Assembly: GCF_023016285.1 (NCBI RefSeq)
Contig: NZ_CP095413.1
Span: forward strand, 3,100,001-3,164,000
Length of the DNA stretch: 64,000 nt
From: Muricauda sp. SCSIO 64092
Lineage (GTDB): Bacteria > Bacteroidota > Bacteroidia > Flavobacteriales > Flavobacteriaceae
Reading direction: 5' to 3'
Within the stretch, counting starts at the first letter, position 1, and the number at the start of each line of letters is the position of its first letter. Shown here in pieces: positions 12,134 through 23,300 of the stretch. The position numbers were made by a program, and so were the translations under genes. Below the pieces are notes generated by a model that did not search any database, was not told the DNA's origin, and saw only the letters and a program-made list of their open reading frames with translations.

Positions 12134-15100
12134 ATGATTCGGAACTCAAAAATCAATAGGTGGCTTTATCGATTATTTATCGTCACCCTATTGTTTAATG
12201 TATCTACGATGGAAGCCGGTTTTCATGGTGATGCCTACACCAATCTTGGGACTGACATGGATTTAATCACTGTCCAGCAAACGATTACTGGAACAGTTTT
12301 TGACACAAATGGCACCCCTTTACCTGGGGCCAATGTTATTGAAAAGGGAACGACCAATGGAACGCAAACGGATTTTGATGGAAACTTTTCATTGGCCGTT
12401 TCAAGTGCAGACGCGATATTGGTGATTTCTTACATAGGATTTGAAGCTAAGGAAATATCGATTCAGGGGCAGAGTAGCATTTCGGTTTCACTGCAGGAAT
12501 CCTCATCTGCTTTGGATGAAGTGGTTGTGGTAGGTTATGGTACCCAAAGAAAAAGGGATTTGACCGGTGCGGTGGCCACGGTTAAGGGTGAAGAATTTGA
12601 GAACAACGTGATTAATTCCCCGGCACAAGCCGTCCAAGGAAGGGTGCCAGGGGTACAGGTATCGCAGAACAGTGGTCGACCGGGCGCTGGTGCATCCATT
12701 AGGATTCGTGGACTTGGTACAGTTAACAGTAATAGTCCCTTAGTAGTAATCGATGGTCAATTGACCACAAGGGGCTTGGAAGATATCAACCCAAACGACA
12801 TTGAATCCATAAACATTTTAAAAGATGCAGCCTCTGCTTCCATTTATGGGTCAAGGGCGGCAAATGGCGTTGTACTTGTGACTACCAAAAGGGGGCGTTC
12901 TGGCAAGACCAAGGTAACCTATGATACCTTTGTGACTGCGGATGAAGTGCAGGATTTTGTGGAACAATTGAACAGAGATCAATTTATCGCCTTCCAATTT
13001 GATTTTTTAAGGAATGGTGACTTCTTGCCTAATGGGATTACCACTATAGAAGAATTTGAGGCTACCCAATTCAACACGGCCAATACCGATTGGCAAGATG
13101 TTATTTTTAGGACAGGTTTGACCCAGACCCATCAAGTTTCGGTCAGTGGGGGAAGTGAAAAGACCAACTTTGCCATTTCTGCAGGACTTTTTGACCAGAA
13201 AGGGCTGTTGCAGCGGTCGGAATTTACTCGTGCGAATTTTCGGTTGAATTTGGACCATCGCATCAGCGACACCTTTAAAATCGGGAACTCCATTTCATTG
13301 AGCCGAAGCCATCGTGAAGGCAATGAGAATTTTTCGTCTTTTAGAAGTGCGTTGTTCTATCCTCCTACGGTTCCCGTTTTTAATCCCGATGGCAGTTTTG
13401 GGTTCAATCAATTTCCTAACGAACCTCCTGGGATCAATCCTCTTGCTGCGATTGAAGCAACTGATGACGACCTCTACAATAATAGGCTTTTAGGCAATAT
13501 TTACGTAGAGGCCAAAATATTGGAAGGCCTTACGCTGAGAGGTTCTCTGGGGGTTGATTATCTTAACCGGAACTTCAAGTCGTTTGCCAAAGTATTGGAT
13601 AACGGATCGGAAGGGCAAAATCCCTTGGCTGACTTAACACAAAATAATCGAGAAGAAAAAAACTGGATTTTTGAAAGTTTGTTGACCTACAGGAAAACGT
13701 TTAAGGAAAAGCATAATGTTGAATTGCTTACGGGATATAGCCAACAAGGCTTTCGTTTTGATTTTTTCGAGGCTGGACGGGAAGGATTTCCCTCGGAAGA
13801 AGAACCTATCAGGGTACTTGATGCTGGGGATGTCGCCTCTAGTGTAAATAATGGAACAGCGGGTGAATGGGCCTTGCAATCCGTTTTTGGACGGTTGAAC
13901 TATAATTTTGACAATCGGTATCTATTGGCCTTTAATTATCGTTTTGATGGCTCTTCCCGTTTTGCCGAAGATGAGCGTTGGGGGTTTTTCCCCGCGGTTT
14001 CGGCAGGCTGGAATATTTCTCAGGAAGAATTTTTTGATGTAGGTTTTATTAATAATCTTAAGATACGAGGGAGCTGGGGGCAATTAGGTAATCAAGAATT
14101 GGATAATATTATTGGCCTGACCCCTTTTGCTACAACCTTGAGTTTGGGGCAGGATTATGTTTTGGGTGTGGGTCAGACTCCGGTACCGGGTGCAGCTCCC
14201 ACGGCTTTGGGGAATCCCAATATTACCTGGGAGAGTACTACAACGACCAACATAGGTTTGGATGCCTTGTTGTTTGACAGTAAAGTATCATTGACCTTGG
14301 ATTATTATAATCGGGAGACGAACGATATGATATTGCGTCAACCCATACCAGGTTCCAGTGGTGTGGTTAATGGCCCAGTGGTCAACGCCGGTTCTGTGGT
14401 GAACAAAGGTTTTGAAGTCGCGGTACAATATTCCGATGAGTTGTCGGACAATTTCTCCTTTTCCATAGGGGGTAATATATCTACCAATGAGAATGAGATA
14501 ACCTCCTTGGCCACTGCAAATGATGGGCAAATTATTTTTGGTGGTAGTAGTAATTTTATTCAGAGGGAGGGGGAAGCGCTAAACTCTATTTTTGGTTTCG
14601 TTTCCGATGGTATTTTCCAAAATCAAGCGGAGGTTGATGCTGCCATTCCTGGTCATGAAAATGCAGCCCCTGGTGACGTTCGTTGGAAGGATGTAAATGG
14701 AGATGGCGAAATTACACCGGATGATCGTACTATTTTGGGGCAAATTCAACCCGACATTTCATATGGGATAAATGCCTCGATAAATTATAAAAATATTGAT
14801 TTTTCGGTATTGTTAAACGGTGATATTGGCAGGGATGTTTATAGGTTTAGGGCTGCGGCTGCGTTCCGTAATTTCGAGAATACGCATATTCGATGGGTCA
14901 ATCGTTGGACTGGGGAAGGAACCAGTAATCGTATTCCGAGGGCTGTAGTTGGGGATCCCAACAACAATAACAGGGTGTCAGACCTTTATGTAGAAGATGG
15001 GGATTACCTGATGATTCGAAACGTACAATTGGGGTATTCCTTACCTGATAATATACTTGACATTTTGGGTATGTCTAGGTTGCGTGTCTATGTAGGTGCT

Positions 15101-15229
15101 CAGAATTTATATCGTTTTACGAACTTTACCGGGTACACTCCCGAATTTGATGGGGGAGAGGATATTGCTGATTTCCAGACGTATCCCATTCCTAGATCCT
15201 ATGTAATGGGACTTAATGTTGCTTTTTAA
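12134..15229 (+). CDS. SusC/RagA-type TonB-dependent receptor
   Basis: This 1031-residue outer-membrane protein imports oligosaccharides with its SusD partner, powered by TonB. After a signal region come the carboxypeptidase-D-like domain (TGTVFDTNGTPLPGANVIEKG, from about residue 50) and the TonB-box/plug start LDEVVVVGYGTQRKRDLTGAV (about 130-150). The plug contains RIRGLGTVNSNSPLVVIDG and the barrel ends in aromatic MGLNVAF, the usual beta-barrel insertion signal. SusD follows after 17 bp. It has no STN domain, so it is not wired to an ECF sigma/FecR cascade; the LacI-type site upstream is the likely control. Length is normal for the family. Confidence 0.93.
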   Translation: MIRNSKINRWLYRLFIVTLLFNVSTMEAGFHGDAYTNLGTDMDLITVQQTITGTVFDTNGTPLPGANVIEKGTTNGTQTDFDGNFSLAVSSADAILVISYIGFEAKEISIQGQSSISVSLQESSSALDEVVVVGYGTQRKRDLTGAVATVKGEEFENNVINSPAQAVQGRVPGVQVSQNSGRPGAGASIRIRGLGTVNSNSPLVVIDGQLTTRGLEDINPNDIESINILKDAASASIYGSRAANGVVLVTTKRGRSGKTKVTYDTFVTADEVQDFVEQLNRDQFIAFQFDFLRNGDFLPNGITTIEEFEATQFNTANTDWQDVIFRTGLTQTHQVSVSGGSEKTNFAISAGLFDQKGLLQRSEFTRANFRLNLDHRISDTFKIGNSISLSRSHREGNENFSSFRSALFYPPTVPVFNPDGSFGFNQFPNEPPGINPLAAIEATDDDLYNNRLLGNIYVEAKILEGLTLRGSLGVDYLNRNFKSFAKVLDNGSEGQNPLADLTQNNREEKNWIFESLLTYRKTFKEKHNVELLTGYSQQGFRFDFFEAGREGFPSEEEPIRVLDAGDVASSVNNGTAGEWALQSVFGRLNYNFDNRYLLAFNYRFDGSSRFAEDERWGFFPAVSAGWNISQEEFFDVGFINNLKIRGSWGQLGNQELDNIIGLTPFATTLSLGQDYVLGVGQTPVPGAAPTALGNPNITWESTTTTNIGLDALLFDSKVSLTLDYYNRETNDMILRQPIPGSSGVVNGPVVNAGSVVNKGFEVAVQYSDELSDNFSFSIGGNISTNENEITSLATANDGQIIFGGSSNFIQREGEALNSIFGFVSDGIFQNQAEVDAAIPGHENAAPGDVRWKDVNGDGEITPDDRTILGQIQPDISYGINASINYKNIDFSVLLNGDIGRDVYRFRAAAAFRNFENTHIRWVNRWTGEGTSNRIPRAVVGDPNNNNRVSDLYVEDGDYLMIRNVQLGYSLPDNILDILGMSRLRVYVGAQNLYRFTNFTGYTPEFDGGEDIADFQTYPIPRSYVMGLNVAF

Positions 15230-15246
15230 ATTAGAAAAACTAAACA

Positions 15247-16677
15247 ATGAATATAAAAAAGGTCAATTTTATTAGGACAATGATTGCGTTCGGTCTGCTA
15301 TGGACATTGGGATGCAACGATGATTTTTTGGAGAAAGAACCCATAGGACAACTATCCACTGCTTTTACGTCTACAGATGACGCGATTTTGGCATTGAATG
15401 CTGCATATAGCTCCCTTACTGCTATTGAGACTTGGAACGCGTACGATCCAATTTCTGAAATGTGGAGTGGCGATACTAGGGCGAATCCTGATTTGGTGGT
15501 GCTTAATCAAATCCGAGATTATACGTTGCAACCTGATAACTCCGTGGTTCAATTGGCTTGGAACAATACTTATGAAGCTGTATATAGGGCGAACATCGTA
15601 ATCAACTCATTGCCTGATGTTGAAGGAGATGAAGCGCTCAAGGCACGTTTAATTGGAGAAGCACAGTTTATAAGGGGTGCTATGATGATGCGATTGGTAA
15701 ATTTTTGGGGTACTGCTCCCCTGATAACGGAATTGTTGTCACCCGATGAATTGAACGTAAGCAATAGTACCCCAGAAGCACTATGGCAACAGGTCATTGA
15801 TGATTTCACGGCGGCGAGTGCGGTATTGCCCAATTCTTACGAAGGATCGGACGTAGGTCGTGCCACAAGAGGAGCTGCCCTTGGGTTTTTAGGCAAAGCC
15901 CACTTGTTTAATGGTCAGTGGCAGAGCGCGGCCGATCAATTTGCCCTAGTGGAAGGTTTGAGCTATTCCCTTTTGGATAACTTTGCTGATGTATTTTTAA
16001 TTGACAATAGTCAGGAATCTGTTTTTGAGATACAGTTTGCGGCAGGATTGGATCCAAGTTTGGGAAGTCATCAAAATACCATTTTGCCGCCGAATGGCTC
16101 TGGCTTCGGAGCCGGTGGGGGTTGGGGTTTTCTACAGCCTTTTCAAGAATCGGTTGACGCATATGAAGATGGGGATATTAGAGAAGGTGCCACCTTCTTT
16201 GTGGATGGGGATAGTTTTGAGGATGTGGAATTCCCTGAAAACTCTCAAGCAATATGGCCCATAGGCTTGGCCAAATACACCAGGGGAACAAACATAGCTG
16301 AAGATGGTGATTTATTGGATGGTCCCCATAACTGGATTTGGATGCGCTACGCAGACGTCTTATTGATGCATGCCGAAGCATTGATAGAACTTAATCGGGT
16401 CGGAGAAGCATTAGATCGCATAAACCAAGTAAGACAAAGGGCTGGATTGCCTAATCTTACAGGCTTGTCACAAGATGAGGCACGGGATGCGGTACGTCTT
16501 GAACGAAGACTTGAACTGTATTTTGAGGGTGCCCGTGGCCTGGATATTAGAAGGTGGGGCATTGTTGGCGATGTCGCTTCGGAAACCAACTTTACCCCTG
16601 GGACACACGAAGTATTACCTATTCCCCAAGTGGAACTTGATGTAAACCCGGAATTGAATCAAAATGTAGGATATTAA
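15247..16677 (+). CDS. SusD/RagB-type glycan-binding lipoprotein
   Basis: This 476-residue lipoprotein has the lipobox LWTLGC with the modified cysteine at residue 23, followed by the FLEKEP start usual for RagB/SusD mature chains. The helical TPR-rich body includes AEAQFIRGAMMMRLVNFWG, and the C-terminal half carries RYADVLLMHAEALIELNRV and RRLELYFEGARGLDIRRWG, both hallmarks of the family. It forms the lid over the SusC barrel and binds the glycan at the cell surface. It is 17 bp after susC and closed by a hairpin terminator at 16758..16800, so susC-susD form the core operon. Confidence 0.92.
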   Translation: MNIKKVNFIRTMIAFGLLWTLGCNDDFLEKEPIGQLSTAFTSTDDAILALNAAYSSLTAIETWNAYDPISEMWSGDTRANPDLVVLNQIRDYTLQPDNSVVQLAWNNTYEAVYRANIVINSLPDVEGDEALKARLIGEAQFIRGAMMMRLVNFWGTAPLITELLSPDELNVSNSTPEALWQQVIDDFTAASAVLPNSYEGSDVGRATRGAALGFLGKAHLFNGQWQSAADQFALVEGLSYSLLDNFADVFLIDNSQESVFEIQFAAGLDPSLGSHQNTILPPNGSGFGAGGGWGFLQPFQESVDAYEDGDIREGATFFVDGDSFEDVEFPENSQAIWPIGLAKYTRGTNIAEDGDLLDGPHNWIWMRYADVLLMHAEALIELNRVGEALDRINQVRQRAGLPNLTGLSQDEARDAVRLERRLELYFEGARGLDIRRWGIVGDVASETNFTPGTHEVLPIPQVELDVNPELNQNVGY

Positions 16678-16757
16678 GATTTATCCTCATGGATTTTTGA
16701 AGAAAAGTTTTTTTTACATTCATTTGATTGACTATTATTGATTTTAGCGATAGTTAT

Positions 16758-16800
16758 AAAACGGATTTTGGACGGCAATAGACCGTCCAAAATTCGTTTT
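16758..16800 (+). terminator. Terminator after susD
   Basis: The inverted repeat AAAACGGATTTTGGACGG / CCGTCCAAAATTCGTTTT (one mismatch, 7-base loop) ends in a T run. It sits 80 bp after the SusD stop and before the VCBS gene. Confidence 0.75.
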
Positions 16801-16927
16801 TAATACTACTTGAATTCATTACAATTTTTGGTCGATTTGCCGTATGGCTTTGATAGAATTATTTTCTTTCTGGATTTTCTATAAAACAAATGCTTTAATC
16901 TTAAGCGTGGACTTAAAATCAATTGTT

Positions 16928-19900
16928 ATGAGGGTGGAAAAATGTCTTGGCTCAATTGTACAGGGTCTTTTTCTTGTAATACTGTTCCTAAGTTGTAACC
17001 CTGAGGAAAATAGAGGCGAAACTACTCCGATTACCGACAAGATAAAACTTTTTGAACTCCTTTCCACAGATGAAACGGGAATACGTTTTAAAAATGTAAT
17101 TAGGGAAAGTGGGAAAATGAATGGTCTGTTGTTCGAATATTTCTATAATGGGGGAGGCGTGGCTATTGGTGACCTCAACAATGATGGTCTTTCCGATATC
17201 TATTTCACTGCGAATATGTCTCCCAACAAACTTTACATAAATCAGGGAGATTTGAAATTTCAAGATGTCACAATTCCTGCTGGTCTTAAAGACAGCCCAA
17301 GTTGGTCTACCGGAGTCACTATGGCCGATGTTAATGGTGACGGTTTTCTGGATATCTATGTCTGCCGATCTGGACAATTGAGCAAAGAACAAAGGGCAAA
17401 CCAACTGTTTATCAGCCAAGGAGCTGATGACAAGGGCATTCCCCATTTTAGGGAAATGGCCAAACAATACGGTCTGGACAATGATGGATATTCCACACAG
17501 GCACTCTTTTTTGATTTTGACAGGGATAACGATTTAGATATGTTCCTAATCAATTACAATGTGGATACCCGGTTGGTTTATGAATTTGATCGGAGTGTGC
17601 GCTCAGATCTCGTGAGCGACCGATTGTACAGGAACGATGACGGCATTTTTACAGATATCAGTGAGGAAGCGGGTATCTATGGCCATGAAATTGGTTTTGG
17701 ACTGGGGGTCGCTGCTGGGGATCTCAATAATGATGGTTGGCCCGATCTTTATATTTCCAATGATTACAATGAATATGATTACATATATATCAATCAAAAA
17801 GACGGGACCTTTAAAGAAAGCAGTAAAGATATGCTTAATCACATGTCCTATTTTTCCATGGGATTGGATATTGCCGATGTCAATAACGATGGTTACAATG
17901 ATATTTTTTCGCTTGATATGTCGGGTGAAAGCAATTACAGTTCAAAAGCAAGCATGTCCGGTATGAACCCCGAAAGGTTTTGGAGTGCTGTAGCACATGG
18001 TTTTCAACATCAATACATGTACAATGCCCTACAACTGAACAACGGAAAAGGGAATTTTAGTGATATTGCAAATATGGCAGGTGTTTCTTCAACGGATTGG
18101 AGTTGGTCCGTTTTATTGGAAGATTTTGATAATGATGGGTGGAAGGATGCTTATATCAGTAATGGTCTAAAACGGGATTTTAGAAACAATGATTTTGTTA
18201 GATATAAGAAGAAAGTGATGGATGGTTCGCATGGGCAAAAAAGTGTAAATAGGGATTCCCTTTTCTTGTCCTTATTGCAAAAAATGCCAGAGCGCCCGGC
18301 TGTTGACCATATATATCGTAACAATGGAGACTTGACCTTTACCAAGGAAAATAGCTCTTGGGGAATTACAATACCAACTTTTACCAATGGCATATCTGTT
18401 GCCGATTTGGATAATGATGGGGATTTGGATATTGTAACCAATAATATTGATCAAAATGCTTTTGTTTATAAAAACAATGCCTCCTTCATAAAAAAGAACA
18501 ATTACTTGGGTATAAAACTAATAGGCCCTGAGGGCAATAATAATGGTGTTGGCGCAAAAGTCACGGTCATATTGGGCAATGGGCTTAAACAAACAAAAGA
18601 AAACTTCCTTTCAAGGGGTTATCAGTCCTCGGTAGGACCTATCATCCAATTTGGTCTGGGTCGACGAGAAAATGTGGACACCCTTGTCGTCCAATGGCCA
18701 GACGGCAAGATACAGAGCCTCCAAAGGGTAAAAGTAAATCGATTGCTCAAAGTGGACTATAAAGATGCCATTACAAAAACTTCCAACCATAGTGATAGGA
18801 ATCTTGAACCACCTATTATAGATATTGAAAATGAGACCGTGAATCTTAACTACACCCACACAGAAAATGATTTTAATGATTTTGACCGAGAAGTATTGCT
18901 GCCACATCGGATGTCTCGTTTTGGACCGGCCCTGTCTATTTCAGATGTGAATGGTGATGGATATGATGATGTATTCATAGGGGGAGCTTTGGGTTTCTCG
19001 GGGAATTTATATGTTCAAGATTCCCTCAGCCGTTTCCATAGGTCAATGGAAAACCTATGGCATTTGGACAAAAATTTTGAAGATGTATCCTCGACATTTT
19101 TTGATGCCGATGGTGATGGCGATGATGATTTATATGTTGTTAGTGGAGGCAATGAACATATGAAAGGGTCGGAATATTATAGGGACCGGCTTTACATTAA
19201 TGACGGAAGTGGACAGTTCAGTTTGAATATGAGTGCGTTACCCGATATTAGAATCAGTGGCTCACGGGTCCGTACCGCTGATTTTGATAACGATGGGGAT
19301 TTGGATGTTTTTGTAGGTGGAAGACAGATTCCGGGACTTTATCCAAATGCAGCTACCAGTGTACTACTCCGAAATGATGGGGATGGTTCAACCCTTTCTT
19401 TTACGGATATTACAAATGAAATGCTTCCTGAATTAGTTGATATTGGTATGGTGACGGATGGGGTATGGACTGATATAAACGGAGATAAAAAACTTGATTT
19501 GGTCGTAGTAGGTGAATGGATGTCAATCAGAGTCTTTATAAATAGGGGTGCTACCTTTGAAGAACAGTCGGAAGAATGGGGTACGCTTGCGAATCGAGGC
19601 TGGTGGAATACGATAGTTTCTGAGGATTTTGACAACGATGGGGATATGGATTTGATTGCGGGAAATCTCGGATTGAACTATAAATACAAGGCCTCTCAAG
19701 AAGAACCTTTTGAACTCTATGCAGGCGATTTTGATAAAAATGGCACCCAAGACATTGCTTTGGGATACTATCAAGGAGGAGTTCTGTATCCATTAAGGGG
19801 TAGGGAATGTTCTTCACAACAGATACCTTCAATAAAAGAACGTTTTCCTACCTATGATATGTTCGCTAGAGCAAGTTTTGAAGAGGTATATGGAAAAGGG

Positions 19901-20317
19901 AGTAGTGAAGGGGCCAAACATTTTGTTGCCTCAACATTTGCAACAACCTATTTTGAAAATACGAAAAATGGTTTTATACCCCATATATTGAACAATATGG
20001 CACAAATGTCATCCACCAATGTTATTTTGATAGAAGATTATAACAATGATGGGAAGAAAGATTTGTTGTTGGCCGGTAACCTGTTCTCTTCCGAAGTGGA
20101 GACCCCTAGAAACGATGCCAGTTATGGACTTGTCTTAACGGGAGATGGAAAAGGCAACTTTAAGCCAATTACCGTTGAAGAAAGTGGTCTGTTTGTTAGG
20201 GGAGAAATTAGGGAAGCATCGTTTTTAACGCTGGCCAATAGTACGAAGGCCCTACTTTTTGCCCGAAATAGTGACATGGTAAGAATTGTGGCAATAAACA
20301 AAAAGCCCTCGAATTAA
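16928..20317 (+). CDS. VCBS/FG-GAP repeat lipoprotein with ASPIC/UnbV domain (CRTAC-like)
   Basis: This is a lipoprotein of about 1129 residues, with lipobox LFLSC and the cysteine at residue 23 when started at ATG 16928. An in-frame open stretch from 16844 adds 28 residues but would spoil the signal. It is built of FG-GAP/VCBS beta-propeller blades with many calcium-loop motifs (GDLNNDGLSDIYF, ADVNGDGFLDIYV, FDNDGDLDVFVGG). An ASPIC/UnbV domain lies near residues 537-611 (GVGAKVTVILGNG, FGLG, VVQWPDG), followed by a second propeller. Such proteins often follow SusCD pairs and are thought to be surface carbohydrate- or protein-binding factors; the actual ligand is unknown. It is 10 bp before a paralogue of the same layout. 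Confidence 0.85.
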   Translation: MRVEKCLGSIVQGLFLVILFLSCNPEENRGETTPITDKIKLFELLSTDETGIRFKNVIRESGKMNGLLFEYFYNGGGVAIGDLNNDGLSDIYFTANMSPNKLYINQGDLKFQDVTIPAGLKDSPSWSTGVTMADVNGDGFLDIYVCRSGQLSKEQRANQLFISQGADDKGIPHFREMAKQYGLDNDGYSTQALFFDFDRDNDLDMFLINYNVDTRLVYEFDRSVRSDLVSDRLYRNDDGIFTDISEEAGIYGHEIGFGLGVAAGDLNNDGWPDLYISNDYNEYDYIYINQKDGTFKESSKDMLNHMSYFSMGLDIADVNNDGYNDIFSLDMSGESNYSSKASMSGMNPERFWSAVAHGFQHQYMYNALQLNNGKGNFSDIANMAGVSSTDWSWSVLLEDFDNDGWKDAYISNGLKRDFRNNDFVRYKKKVMDGSHGQKSVNRDSLFLSLLQKMPERPAVDHIYRNNGDLTFTKENSSWGITIPTFTNGISVADLDNDGDLDIVTNNIDQNAFVYKNNASFIKKNNYLGIKLIGPEGNNNGVGAKVTVILGNGLKQTKENFLSRGYQSSVGPIIQFGLGRRENVDTLVVQWPDGKIQSLQRVKVNRLLKVDYKDAITKTSNHSDRNLEPPIIDIENETVNLNYTHTENDFNDFDREVLLPHRMSRFGPALSISDVNGDGYDDVFIGGALGFSGNLYVQDSLSRFHRSMENLWHLDKNFEDVSSTFFDADGDGDDDLYVVSGGNEHMKGSEYYRDRLYINDGSGQFSLNMSALPDIRISGSRVRTADFDNDGDLDVFVGGRQIPGLYPNAATSVLLRNDGDGSTLSFTDITNEMLPELVDIGMVTDGVWTDINGDKKLDLVVVGEWMSIRVFINRGATFEEQSEEWGTLANRGWWNTIVSEDFDNDGDMDLIAGNLGLNYKYKASQEEPFELYAGDFDKNGTQDIALGYYQGGVLYPLRGRECSSQQIPSIKERFPTYDMFARASFEEVYGKGSSEGAKHFVASTFATTYFENTKNGFIPHILNNMAQMSSTNVILIEDYNNDGKKDLLLAGNLFSSEVETPRNDASYGLVLTGDGKGNFKPITVEESGLFVRGEIREASFLTLANSTKALLFARNSDMVRIVAINKKPSN

Positions 20318-20327
20318 CTGTTTTAAA

Positions 20328-23300
20328 ATGGGTGGGAAATTTGATATTAGGATTATTGGTGCCCTTATTTTAATACTTATGGCTACTTCCTGCGGTCAGG
20401 ATAAGGATTTGGACAAGAGGAAAAATAAATTAATTGCCAATAACCATGTTTCTTTTTCCAAGGTGGATCCCAAACTTTCAAATATTGGATTTGCAAACCG
20501 CATCAGGGAAACACGTAGGTTGAATTACTTTACGTTTCCTTATATGTATGCAGGTGCAGGGGTTTCCGTAGGGGACCTTGACAATGATGGGCTTCCTGAT
20601 ATTTACTTTACCGGGAATATGGTAAAAAATGAACTGTACCGGAATAATGGAAATCTTCAGTTTACTAATATTACGGATGATGCAAAAGTAGGTGCGATGG
20701 ACATGAACAGATGGGTCACTGGCACCACTATGGCTGATGTCAACAATGATGGCTGGTTGGACATTTACGTCTGCGTTTCCGGGCCTTATGAAAATCGAAA
20801 AAATCTACTCTTTATCAATAAGGGGGATATGACCTTTGATGAAAAAGCAGCGGAATATGGATTGGCGGATAATGGATTTTCTGTACAAAGCAGTTTTTTT
20901 GATTATGACCTTGATGGGGATTTAGATATGTACCTTGCTACATACCCACCATTCAATTTTCAAAGCCCCAACCAATTCTTTGTGGAAAAGAATGGGAATC
21001 CTAGGGAATCTGAAACGGATAGATTGTATAGGAATGAAGGTAATGGAAAATATGTAGATGTAACGGATGAAGCCGGTGTTATCAATTATGGACTTACATT
21101 AAGTGCTTCGGTGGCCGATTTCAACAATGATGATTGGCCTGATATATATGTTTCCAATGATTTTAATTCTCCTGATTTCCTGTACATTAACAACGGGGAC
21201 GGCACATTTACGGATAAACTATCGCAATATATGAATCACACATCCAATTTTGGGATGGGTGCCGATGTCGGTGATATCAATAATGATGGGAATTTGGATT
21301 TATTGCAGTTGGATATGATGGGCGACACCAATAAGGACCGAAAGACAAATATGTCGGCCATGGCACCGGAAATATTCTATGAAGCGGTGGATTTTGGACT
21401 GCATCATCAATATATGAAAAACAGCATGCAACTGAACAATGGTGATGGCACTTTTAGTGATATCGCGGAATTATCGGGAATCGCAAAAACCAGCTGGAGT
21501 TGGGGTCCACTTATCGCAGATCTTAATAACGATGGTTTTAAGGATGTTTATATTACAAATGGTATTCGAAGAAATGTGAATGATAATGATTTCCTCTTGT
21601 TCAACCAAAAGTTACAGGCTTTGGGACAAATCAATAGCACCAATCAGCACAGGTTGTTGCGCCGAATGCCAGTAAGTCCCGTGGACAACTATGTATTCGT
21701 GAACAATGGTGATCTAACGTTTAAAAAGGCACTGGAAAGCTCAGGGCTATCATATAAAGGGTTTTCTCACGGAGCGGCCTATGCTGATTTTGACAATGAT
21801 GGGGATTTGGACATTGCCATAAATAATATGGACGATAATGCATTGATTTTTGAAAACCTATTGAACGATAGTGTTCCAAATGCGTACATAAAAGTAAAAT
21901 TGAATGGAGTGACTGACAATCGGTTTGGTATAGGCGCAAAAGTGAAAATTGTAACCAATGGAGTCGAACAGACGCAACAGTTAAGTTTGTCCAGGGGGTA
22001 TCAATCCTCTGTCCCACCTATTTTACATTTTGGTGTTGGAAACTTCAAAAAAATTGATGCCATTGAGGTCAAATGGCCCAACGGCTGTGCTGATGTTTAT
22101 TCCAATATCACTATAAACAAGCTCGTTACATTTACGCAAAAACAGAATTGTTCCAGGCAATTGTCCCCCGAAAAAAAAGAGCCATTGTTCAAAAGCATTA
22201 AAGTAGAAAATCCCAGGGGTTTGGACTATGTCCACAAAGAAAATGATTTTGATGATTTTAAAAGGGAAGTATTATTGCCGCATCGAATGTCCAGACATGG
22301 TCCGGCACTTGCGGTATCCGATGTCAATGGGGATGGTTTGGATGATATATTTGTAGGAGGCGCCAAGGGACAATCTGGAATACTATACCTACAAGATGAA
22401 GAAGCATTTTTTCATCCAATGGAAAATGAATCATGGCCAAATGACCGGTTGCATGAAGATGTTTTTGCATTGCTGTTTGATGCCGATGGAGATACTGATA
22501 AGGATTTGTATGTGGTCAGTGGGGGCAATGAAGAAAAGAAGGATTTGGAGTATTACCAAGATCGTTTATATATAAATGATGGGAAAGGCAATTTTAAAAA
22601 AGCACCACAAGCCCTTCCCAGAGTTACTTCCAGTGGTTCATGCGTTAGAGAATGCGATTTTGATGGCGATGGGGACTTGGATCTGTTTGTTGGAGGTCGA
22701 CAAATACCAGGAGGATATCCTATGCCGGCAAGTAGTCAACTGTTGCGTAATGATAGTCAAGGGGGAAAGATAGTTTTTACCGATGTCACCGCTAAGCTTG
22801 CACCACAGCTTAATGAATTAGGGATGGTAACCGATGCCGTTTGGTCAGACATGAACTCAGACAAAAAGCCAGATTTAGTGATTGTCGGGGAATGGATGCC
22901 AATCACCGTATTTTTGAATCAGAAAACCTTTAAAAATGTTACGGAAGAAAAAGGGCTTCTTAAACAAACGGGGTGGTGGAACAGTATTGCTTCTGAAGAT
23001 TTTGACGGTGATGGGGATACGGATTTGATAGCAGGTAATTTAGGATTGAATTATAAATTTAAGGCGTCGGAAACCGAGCCATTTGAAATTTATGCAAGCG
23101 ATTTTGACGACAACGGAACGCTGGACTTGGCATTGGGCTATTATGAAAACAATTTGCTTTATCCGGTTCGGGGCAGACAATGTTCTTCCCAGCAGGTTCC
23201 TGATATCAAGAAAAAATTTCCAACGTATAAGGCATTTGCCAATGCGACCTTTGATGAAATTTATGATGTTTCTGATTTGAATGATACCTATCATTATCAA